A stretch of DNA of 64,000 bases from Coffea arabica (taxonomy: Eukaryota; Streptophyta; Magnoliopsida; Gentianales; Rubiaceae): assembly GCF_036785885.1 (NCBI RefSeq), contig NC_092317.1, positions 8,062,501 through 8,126,500 of the forward strand, in the 5' to 3' direction. Under the pieces are notes generated by a model. The model had not been told where the DNA came from and did not search any database. It saw only the letters and a list, made by a program, of their open reading frames with translations. The translations under genes were made by a program, and so were the position numbers. Positions 36,088 through 45,448 of this stretch are shown piece by piece (position 1 is the first letter of the stretch; each line of letters opens with the position of its first letter).

Positions 36088-36377
36088 AAGTGAAAATAAA
36101 TCTACAAGGGTAACAACATAAATAAATCACAAACTTCTCTTGAGATTTATCTTGATCTTATGAGGTTTTGCTTATAACTCTATGGCGTCCCTTTTTTGTT
36201 ATGCGACCCTAGATCGATAAGTTTAAAAATAATCAAATCCTAAAAAGTTTTGATTAAATAAAAGCACAACTCTACAAGGGTAACAACATAAATTATTCAC
36301 AAACTTCTCTTGAGATTTATCTTGATTATCTTGATCATATGGAATTTTCTTATAACTCTATGACGTCCCTTCTTTGT

Positions 36378-37018
36378 TATGCGACTAGGGGTGGCAATGG
36401 GAAGGGGGTGGGGCGGGGGACACCTCCCCCAACCCCGCCCCGTTGCATTTTAATTACCCTCCCGCCCCCGTCTTGTCCCGCTTCCCTCGCGGGGTTAAAA
36501 AAATTTTATTATATAATTTCATTATAATTAAATTTGAGCAAATAATCAAGTACTAAAATATCAACACATCACCAAATTATTATTAATTGTAACTTTAATA
36601 ATTGAAACTCATAAAAATAATTAAACAAAGGTTATTTGAATACAATCTAATATGATAAAACAAATATAACTAAAATAATCAAGTTTTCACTTTTGATACA
36701 AATACAATCACTAAATTATTATTGTATTTTTTTTAGAAAAAAGTGTAATTGTAGTAAGTGTTGTTAGGATTTAATATAAATATATTAATAAATTTAGTAT
36801 AAATAATTAATAATTTTTATTAATAGACATGTATAATTAGTAGTAGAATTAATAATATTATTATATATATAATTATGTACATATATATATTTTCAAACGG
36901 GTGGTGGGGTGGGGGAGTATACCCCCGCCCTGTTTCTAAACGGGGGGGAAAAAATTCCCACCCGCCCCCCAATGACTCCCCGCGGGCACCCGCCCCCATT
37001 GTCATCCCTATATGCGAC
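36378..37018. mobile_element. hAT-type element inside the tandem array, perfect 8-bp duplication
   Basis: The element spans 36386-37010 (625 bp), starts TAGGGGTGGCAATGGG and ends CCCATTGTCATCCCTA. TATGCGAC is duplicated at 36378-36385 and 37011-37018. The ends are G/C-rich (GGGGGTGGGGCGGGG and complements) around an AT-rich centre. Confidence 0.9.
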
Positions 37019-37290
37019 TTTAGATTGATAAGTTCAAAAATAATCAAACGCTAAAAAGTTTTGATTAAAGAAAAGCACAACTCTACAAGGGTAAATAAAT
37101 CTACAAGGGTAACAACATAAATAAATCACAAACTTCTCTTGAGATTTATCTTTGTGATTTATTTTGATCATATGGAATTTTCTTATAATTCTATGACGTC
37201 CCTTTTTTGTTATGCGACTCTAGATTGATAAGTTAAAAAATAATCAAACCCCAAAAAAGTTTCGATTAAAGAAATGCACAACTCTACAAG

Positions 37291-38099
37291 GGTAATCATA
37301 ATGATTCAAGAATTTATGGCCGCTAACAAAGTGGGAGGCAAAATCATTAATCGAATCGAACAATTATTACAAGTTCATTGAACTAAAGCACAGCAATTAT
37401 GCAGCATTTTAAAAAAAAAATAAAATTGACCACCTTATAATAGCCAAACATGTATCTACGCCTATTTTAGTGTAGCCAAACATGTAACTACAGCTAAAAA
37501 GGCACCTGCATAGGATCAGAATATTTCTGAAAATACCTGCATTTATAAGCTGCCAAAATTGTCATCGTTGGCCATAAAAAGTCGGAGCCGCAAGTTGTGC
37601 CTGCGAGAAAAGAAGTAAAAGAAATGACTAAAAAATTTTAGTGCTTGAGAATTGCAGGTCAATTTTACCACTCAAACAAGGTTACATGTATTTGCGAAAA
37701 TTAATAAGATTACATATGAATCAAACACGAAGTCAACACCAAACATCAAAATTAGAACATTTGATTTGACTTAACGCCGTATTGTCAACGCATGGATTAT
37801 TACAAATCATCAATCATCACTAACGTTCATCAAGTCTAAAAGTCAATACTATTTAAGCATTTGGCTTGGGGTGGTCTATACAGGTAGTCACCAGACTAAG
37901 ATCAATCTTTATTATTATTATTATTAACTTTGGGTTGATTCGGCATAAACGATATGGAAAAAATGAACTTCAAAAAAGAAATGATTAGGGAACTGTACAG
38001 TTAATTTGACGCCACTTGATCATTAATCTCCCAGGTAATAGGTTTGAATCATGCTAAAAAATGAAAAGAAAGAAAAATAGAGAGAATATGAAATTTCTG
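37291..38099. other. intergenic region, no supported gene
   Basis: AT-rich. A possible decayed SINE lies near 38000-38080 (box-B-like GGTTTGAATC before an A-rich tail), not strong enough to call. Confidence 0.4.
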
Positions 38100-38242
38100 C
38101 CCTGTTTGGATGGTCATTTTCTGCCGGAAAATTGTATCGTTTTCCGTGATCACATTTTTCTATTACCTTTTTCTCTCACATACATTAAATTGCTACAGTA
38201 ATTTTTCCATGAAAAATCATGGAAAATGCAATCCAAACGGGG
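38100..38242. mobile_element. MITE of the TGTTTGGAT family
   Basis: Starts CCTGTTTGGATGGTCATTTT and ends AATGCAATCCAAACGGG. It contains CTCACATACATTAAATTGCT and CTACAGTAA, the hallmark centre of this family. Confidence 0.72.
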
Positions 38243-38896
38243 TGACAAGATTGAAATTCTCAACTTTGTCGTGCTTCCACATGGCTGAAACATGACCTCT
38301 GTTGTCCTTCCCAAATAAATTTTTTTAGTTCTCCCCCCAAATAGTGGTTGTAGTGTCTTGATTAAATTACCACCAATACTTAATCGTTGGAGAAAATGTG
38401 CCGTTTTTAGAATCTACCATTTTTAAACTTTTACTGGGAAAGATGTGAGCTTTATGCCTTTGGCTACAATACACATGAAATCTTTCATGCTCATTAAAAT
38501 TGAAAAAAAAGAGAGATTAAACTACAATAATTTTCACATGTTTGGATAGGTAAAATCTGCACAAAAATTATTTGTTTACATGAAAAACATATTTTTCAAC
38601 ATACATTTTTATCTTTATAATTATCTTTTCACTCACATATATTATATTATAAAAATGTTATAGTAATTATTTTAAATAATATTTTGAATAAACTCATCTG
38701 CAAACACGGGTGGAATCATTGCACTTTCCACGAAATTTCCCTGTTCTAGCTACTCCCACCAGTAGCTACTCCCACTAGTAGTTGGAATTATCATTTCCAA
38801 CATCTTACAACATCACTAGTCATTTGCTGTTGGTGGACTAATCAAATCTCTGTAAACACTTGTACTAATTTTCTTGTTGTCCACCAAACTATTGGC

Positions 38897-39107
38897 ATGT
38901 TTGGCAAATAAGTTTTTATCCAAATTTATTTGCTACAAGTTTTGTAATAACTTTACCTATAACAATCTTAAAAAAATTGTTAAAGTTTTTAAATTATACA
39001 TTTCAAAATATCAAAAAATATACGTATTTCAAAATTTTTTTATAATTTTTACAGTAAATTACAGTAAAATTTTAGACATACACCTATAAAAATCATTTGC
39101 CAAACGG
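38897..39107. mobile_element. 211-bp MITE of the TGTTTGGCAAAT family
   Basis: Starts ATGTTTGGCAAATAAG and ends CATTTGCCAAACGG. TTTACAGTAAATTACAGTAA near the right end links it to the larger element at 24215-25087. Confidence 0.65.
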
Positions 39108-39284
39108 AGCCATATATGTTGCATCCAGTTAAGGCAAGAACAATACTATAACAAGAAAAACATCAAGAAAAATATGCCAACAATTCCAATAAACCGAATC
39201 TCATCTGTTTGTCCACTACCCCCTAGGCGTTGAATTCACAGAAGGTGGACCATCTTTTGTCCCTATTAGCAATCTTAGTAAATT

Positions 39285-39331
39285 GATATCCTTCTGTACT
39301 TTTGACAAAAAAAAAGATATCCTTCTGTACT
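39285..39331 (+). mobile_element. tail-only retroposon insertion with perfect 16-bp duplication
   Basis: GATATCCTTCTGTACT occurs at 39285-39300 and 39316-39331. Only TTTGAC and nine A residues (15 bases) separate them. This is the cleanest of the set. Confidence 0.8.
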
Positions 39332-39878
39332 GTAAATGGTGATGGCTATTTCTGCGTTGACAAATTAACTCTGAGTACGGATGTGGAGAAATGTTTATTC
39401 AGTCTGGGGCTGTATATCAATCAGCCTCTCCCATGCATAATTGTCCCAGTTACAAAAGTTGCTTTCAGACGGCTCTCTCTTTTGTCAATTTGCTAGAGGC
39501 TTTATCTTCTTCCCTTGTTCTTGGTTCTTATCCCTTATTTCTATTAATGGTCTTTGGGTTCTTCTAAGCTACCTCTTGATACAGATACAAATAGTAGAAG
39601 AAGTTCAATGCAAGTTTTCTTTATCCAAGCTTTGCTTTTTGCCACATGGTTACATCTTGATCAGTTTTAAATATGAGCAATTCTGCAAGACCAAGGATGA
39701 GATCCATGTTCAATTTGGCGTATGATAGAGGTTGAAAGCTCAAATCCCACCAAAACAACCACAGCCAAAATCATTTGTAACCGTACCATCTCTACCGTAC
39801 GTACTTCTTTCTTGCACCGAACCCTCAAAAATTTCTTGGAAAAACTTGCAGGAAAAAGAAAAAAAGAAAGATCTTGTC
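39332..39878 (+). other. upstream region of SAUR gene 2
   Basis: Probable promoter and leader. The SAUR frame stays open upstream of the chosen ATG to 39732 but has no earlier ATG. Confidence 0.4.
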
Positions 39879-40421
39879 ATGAAGAGTAAACAGAAGAATT
39901 CATTCCTCAAGAGAACGATGCGTTCTCTAATATTTTCTCGAGATGGTCATACCAATAGTTCAGCCATGCCTATTGATGTTCTGCCGAAGAGCAAATCACA
40001 TAACCGTGCAACAGCTTCCAGGGCTTCAATCAAAGATGATCAGAAGCGCAAAACAAAGGGCCAAGTAACTCCAGATGGTTGTTTTGCGGTGTACGTCGGG
40101 CCAGAGAAGCAAAAATTTGCGATCAAGATTGAATATGTTAATCACCCATTGTTCAAGATGTTACTTGAGGATGCTGAATCGGAATATGGTTTTAGCAGTG
40201 AAGGGCCTATTCTGCTTCCATGTGATGTGGACTTGTTTTACAAGATTTTGGCTGAGATGGATTGCGCAAAGGAGATTGATTATGGCTGCGGTCTTGCATA
40301 CGGTTCGTGCAGTCCATTCAATCCAACTTGGCGTCTGGGAAGAAGTAGTGATGCGGCTAAGGGTTACGGTTCATATGGGGTTCTTACTCCAAACCGTTTG
40401 CTAAACTTGAATTATTGTTGA
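39879..40421 (+). CDS. SAUR family auxin-responsive protein (gene 2)
   Basis: An intronless gene for 180 residues, taking the first in-frame ATG. The SAUR core covers about residues 62-129: VTPDGCFAVYVGPEKQKFAI, NHPLFKMLLEDA, EYGF and LLPCDVDLFYKILAEMD. The N-terminus is strongly basic (KSKQKNSFLKR, KDDQKRKTKG). The C-terminal tail repeats the GSCSPFNPTWRL and YGVLTPNRLL motifs of the gene at 4637, and no other part of the window matches as well. The two are therefore paralogs about 35 kb apart in the same orientation, likely from local duplication before the intervening insertions. It lacks the acidic-serine insert found in gene 1 after the core. By family knowledge it would act in auxin-induced cell expansion through PP2C.D inhibition. 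Confidence 0.93.
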   Translation: MKSKQKNSFLKRTMRSLIFSRDGHTNSSAMPIDVLPKSKSHNRATASRASIKDDQKRKTKGQVTPDGCFAVYVGPEKQKFAIKIEYVNHPLFKMLLEDAESEYGFSSEGPILLPCDVDLFYKILAEMDCAKEIDYGCGLAYGSCSPFNPTWRLGRSSDAAKGYGSYGVLTPNRLLNLNYC

Positions 40422-42815
40422 AAGTGTAGATGTGTTTAGATTAGTGTCACTCTCAGGTAGGGATTATCATATGCCTGTATAATGTACCAGCGTACTAGAT
40501 ACGGTGTTGTAACTTGCATGGTGCCGTGCCATCAATATAGGGAATAGGAATTTGGATGCTAGCGTGAGTTGTGTATGCTAGCCAGCGATCAAGGCACACA
40601 CACTCGATATGGGGTGCAAATAATAATAGTTATTTGTAAAATTTTTCTTGTACATTAGGCCAAATATGTAATTTGGTTTTACACTAGGAAAGTTAATCTG
40701 TTAGTAAAAACTTTTTCAAAGTTTTTTTTTTTCCTCCCAAATATGTCGATCGGTTTTATATTATGAAAGCTAATTTGATGGAGAGTTTGTTGAGCACTAG
40801 AATTTATTTAGAATGTAAAGATAAGTAGTTATTTGGTAGTTACTCGCACTCAGGGATAGTAATCAACATACCTTCAGTTTCTCAAACTAAAAAGAGAAGG
40901 TCAGACTAAAAAATGAATTTCTGTTTTATACTATTGTTGAAAATGAGATCATTTTCCTTTTGGTAATCCCTGATAAATTATTTTCATATGTATATATAGA
41001 CGTTTAAACTATCTCATAAATGATCATTGAATTATAGAGGTAACATAATTAACTTCCTAGCAATTTGCTACAGTCTTCAACTTTCTTCCGCTCCTAAGTG
41101 AATAATCCTGTCAAAGTAGTTTGCATTTTGGCCCACCCTTTGGTATTTGAGTTGTTAGTGGATGCAATGCATTTTTGTGTGAAATTCACTTTTCCAAGAT
41201 TTACAAATAAAAATGCTAACCATTTAGCACTTAAAATCACTTGCTCTACAAACTCTTCACCCCAATTTGTTTGTGAAATCATATAATAGGATCCCCTCAA
41301 CTCTTAACCCATGGATGTACATGTTCAGGGTTACCATTTTTTTTAAAAATTTTTTTGGGGTTTATAACATTAAACACCTCCATGATTTAGATTCAATTGT
41401 ACTGAAATTAATTGCATGTCGCTTTGTCCCCAAGAGTAATGGTCAAGCATTATTGGTTAAAATTTTGGGTTGAAAATATGATAAAAAGTCTTACATGCAG
41501 TATAGTAATTAGTGCATGGACAACATACTTTTCTTTTTTTCTTTCCAATTTGTTATATTACTAGTTTCTCTCATATTCTATTTGTTAGTATTGCTTAGAA
41601 TATATATATATCTATATATTGTAAATCACTCTATGTCGTTCTCTTATTCTTTATAAAATAATTATTTATGTTAGTTTGTTAATTTCATTTTCAAAAGTTG
41701 ATTCTCCATATAATTTCGTAACTGTATGATGTGTCAAAATTGTAATGTATAGGTTAACTAGTAACTAATATGTTCACTGGGGCATAAGTTATAAAGTAAT
41801 TGATAATTAATGTCAATTTTTTATTTTTTCTTTGGATAATGTTGATTTCATTCACTAAGGTTCTTCTTAAAAGACTTGAAAAGAACATAAATTAAATTCT
41901 TTCTTTGAGTTTCACGTTCTTTTCTTTTCTTTTCTTTTCTCGAAAATAGATATCCTTCGATTGGAAGTTCAATTGAGAGCACATCTAATCAAGTAGCCAA
42001 CTTAATTACATAGCTATGAATAATTTGTTTAACATAAAAATAACAATTATGTATAATACACAACAAATAAAATTAAGGTACAAAAAATATTGTAAATTTG
42101 ATGATATTTATTGTGAATTGATAGTGCATCTCATAAACTTGGTCAATTTTATTAATTTTCTAATAAACTAGAACATAAAAAAGTAAACCAAGAAAATTCA
42201 AAAGCAAAACATTTCTCACTTCAATTTGTTAGAACTCTTAATATGTGTTCGTATCACTGGGAGATATCAGCATACCAATTAATCTAAAGGAGATGAATGA
42301 ATCAATATATCTTTGAGGGGATGAATGGACACTCAATCACGTTGTTAATTTCATAATGAAACAGATTTCTGTGCAATTTTAACAAGTACCAAAAGGGAAG
42401 AAAATAGTAGCCGCCCAAATGAGAAACAAAAAAAAAAACGAATAAAAAGGATTAGGATGGATTGGAATTCCCATTTTACCCTCCTAATTTTGCATATTTA
42501 CAATTAGAGGACCAATTTCGTTGGGTTCTGATAATTGTATTTATTTCTTAACCTTAAATAGGAAATAACCACTTAAGTGGACTTCTCAGCCATAATTGAT
42601 CGACAAGTAACGGCGGCGCGCTCTATTAATCATCAATTAGCAATGGTAGTGATGCACACGATTTGAATTGAGTCATTGATCAACAAGTAATGGCACAAAA
42701 ATAAAAATAAAAAATAGTAATAGTGGGAAAACTCTAAAAGCTTTCTCCTTACTTACAAGTGCTACATAGACTCTAATAATAGCTCCAAGTACTTCACTTT
42801 AACATGTTATTACAT
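40422..42815. other. long intergenic region between SAUR 2 and the SINE
   Basis: AT-rich, with a (TTTTC)n run near 41917-41941. Short open frames at 41098 and 41267 have no family resemblance. Confidence 0.4.
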
Positions 42816-43061
42816 GAATATATTTTTTTGCGCCACTGCCCATTTGGTCCAGTGGTCATCACCATTAAAGGTGATGCTGGAGGTCAGGGTTCAATCCTTG
42901 CCTCCCACAAATTTGCCACAATTTGTGACGGTCTTAATTGACCTTCATCGATGGAATCTGTACTCACATCGAACCCCCTCCCCTTCCCCTTAAATTAGAC
43001 TAGATTAGGTTATAGGACATCTATCGTTTCGACAAAAAAAAAAAAGAATATGTTTTTTTGC
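42816..43061 (+). mobile_element. full-length tRNA-derived SINE with 16-bp duplication
   Basis: The body (42832-43045) contains box A (TTTGGTCCAGTGGTCA) and box B (GGTTCAATCC) at normal Pol III spacing, an unrelated 3' half, and the end CGTTTCGAC plus a 12-A tail. Flanks GAATATATTTTTTTGC and GAATATGTTTTTTTGC match at 15 of 16 positions. Its 3' end (TTTCGAC-A) resembles the tail-only insertions elsewhere in the window. Confidence 0.88.
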
Positions 43062-43189
43062 CCTCGCTTTTTGGCTAATTGCTCTGATTGTTGCCCAAAA
43101 CAAAAAAGTCCGAACACGAATGTTGTTCTGATAATACAGTGGTATAAAATCATGCCTATCTGATGGTTGAGTCAGCTTGGTAGGCAAAA

Positions 43190-43520
43190 GAATTTTTTTT
43201 TTTTTTTAAAGTTTGGCTGGCGGGCTGACTTGCCCGGCAGCTATTGGAAATTTTGAAAAAAAAAATGTTGCAGGCTGTCCAGCTTAACTATTAAAAAAAA
43301 TATATAGCCCGGCACCAGTGGAAATTTGCCTAGAAAGTTGCAGGCTGTCTCCAATCACTAAAATAACGTTTGCTATGGATGTAAAGAGCAATGAAATCAT
43401 CAAGGCAAGAAATTATGAATCATAGATTAGCATATTGGTGAACCAGGGCACTATATTCTAAAAACTTATGCTGCCGGGCTGATTACGCCCGGTAGTCTTT
43501 TTGGTTAAAATTTTTTTAAA
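43190..43520. repeat. segment with recurrent GCCGGGC palindromes
   Basis: Imperfect palindromes GCTGGCGGGC...GCCCGGCAGC (about 43215-43241) and CTGCCGGGC...GCCCGGTAG (about 43471-43495), plus a single AGCCCGGCACC near 43306, stand out in AT-rich DNA. Two copies of GTTGCAGGCTGTC lie between. Identity unknown. Confidence 0.5.
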
Positions 43521-44534
43521 GTTGAAATTTAAGAAAAAGGTCCAGATAAATTTGCTAAATCAATTATTTTTATTTTACGTTAAACCCTAAAAAAAAGTTT
43601 TAGATAAAAAAAACCTCATTCAATTTACAAGAAGATGCATTTCCCAAATCTTTGAAAAATAATCGTTGAAATTATTATGTATAAATTTGGTTTTATATTT
43701 TTTATAAAATATATAGAAAATTGATATTTACCTAAATAAAATATCCAAATAAATTATTATTTGGCAGTGGATTGTTATAAGAATAAAGGTAAAAATAAAT
43801 ATGATAGTGGGTAGTTAAGTATAAAAAGTAATTTTTGATGTAAACTATAATTTTATAAATATAAACTTATTGTGCAATATAAAAATGAAAAGGCAACAAA
43901 TAGAAAAGAAGAAAAATTTGATAACGTGAAATGGTGAAATATATTTGTACTTCACTAATTTCACCAATCTCAATTTCAAGGGGCAGCTGCCCTAAATGAA
44001 CTAATGCAAGTTTTGCTTTGGTTGATATTGTCGCATGAGGATCAACTTATTTGATGTATCTTTGTTGTGTAAATTATCAAATTATTTATTTATCACATTT
44101 TCTGATAGTAAAAGTAATAGAGTCTGCCATTTTGTGCCAAGATGATCTACTAGCCAGACTCTTAATTGGCTTGAACGATCTAACTCAAGGATTTCAATAT
44201 GTATTTGGATAAAATAAATTGTTGATAAAATTTTGTGTCTAATCTATAATTTGAGCGTGCATTTATTGTGCATGAATTCTTAAAAGAAAAGAAAAGAAAA
44301 GGAAAGGAGCAAGTGAACCCCAACTACGGCCAGCAAAAGTTTTTAATTAAATTGTTTCGAATTTTTTTTTCGACAATAATCTGAGCAATTAGTCCGCTTT
44401 TTTCTACTGCGTTACCCATAGCACATTACAATAATATTAATAAGAATAAACTTCTTTGCCGCTTGTTCGTGACCACTCCATCACCAGTAGCACTTTACCC
44501 TAGAAAAGGCAAATTTTCAATCTTCTCAACTCAC
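43521..44534. other. AT-rich intergenic DNA
   Basis: No gene or delimited element was found. Confidence 0.4.
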
Positions 44535-44674
44535 CTCAGTAGCCATTGTTCTCATCCCCTGTCCCGTCTTGTCCAAAAAACTCCCAAAAATTTGACTTCC
44601 CATGCTCAGTAGCCATTATTGTTCTCAAACCCTTCAAAGTCCAAAAAACTCCCAAAAATTTGACTTCCCATGCT
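44535..44674 (+). repeat. two tandem copies of a ~70-bp unit upstream of MORC
   Basis: CTCAGTAGCCATT begins at 44535 and again at 44605. Each copy ends CCAAAAAACTCCCAAAAATT and TGACTTCCCATGCTC. The 3' halves are identical and the middles differ slightly. Confidence 0.85.
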
Positions 44675-45448
44675 CTTGAAAGTGAAAGTGAATGGACCAA
44701 CAAAGATTTTACGGATTTCATGGACTTTCTCTTAGATGTTAAAATCACCTGAAATTGGACAATAGGGGTTACAAGTCTAGATGTTATTAATTCTTTGAGG
44801 AAACAGTGTGCTGCTATAAGTTTAAATTTTGCGTGATAAATTCAGCGTGTCATTTAATCAATTCATATATTTTACTTTTAATTATAAAAGAACATTTTAA
44901 CACGTTAAAATCTAAACTCATTAAATTTAAGTATTATATTAAATTATCAAATAAAACCTTAATTTAATTACTACTAGTGGTCATAATCATATTATTGGTT
45001 TTTCCTAAAAAAAAAGAAGAGAGAGAGAGAGAGAGAGAGGAGGGTCATATTGCTTTTAAGAGGTGTCTGATTAGACATTTGGGAAAAAAAAAAAAGATTT
45101 TGTTTTTTATTTGTCAGGAAGCAGTAATTGGCAAACAGGAAAGGGCACTGATTGACAGTGCCGCACTCATCAGTGATCACCAATGTCCATAAAAATTTCA
45201 TCAATCTCAAAAGAAATCCAACGGCTAAGAATCCATCTCAGAGCACGGGTGAAACCGACCGACTTAACTCATCAGAATCTTTGAATCTCCCACTTTTCTA
45301 GTCTGACTCTAACTCACTTTTTTGTATTAATAATAAATACTACTAGTACTAGTTTGGTACTACTTTCCCACCCTTATTCAAAGGTCCGCTCTTTCACGGT
45401 TCTTATTATCGAGAAAAGCAGAGAAAAAGGTTTCCCCCAAAAAAGGCC
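44675..45448 (+). other. MORC upstream region
   Basis: Holds a (GA)n tract near 45016-45040 and, just before the gene, AATAATAAATAC near 45329-45340 as a possible weak TATA element. The leader would then be about 80-100 bases. Confidence 0.4.

Larger units (their letters stand above)
35044..37290 (+). repeat. tandem array of four ~170-bp units interrupted by two hAT elements
   Basis: Units begin GGTAACAACATAAAT (or GTTAACAACATAAAT) at about 35044, 36109, 36279 and 37108. Each contains CTTGAGATTTATCTTGAT, then GGCGTCCCTTTTTTGTTATG (or a close variant), and ends CACAACTCTACAAG. Without the two insertions the period is about 170-195 bases. No open frame spans the unit. It is not a satellite I recognise. 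Confidence 0.85.

Noticed and set aside
37985..38085. possible SINE near GGTTTGAATC
   Set aside because: A-rich end present, but no box A at correct spacing and no duplication.
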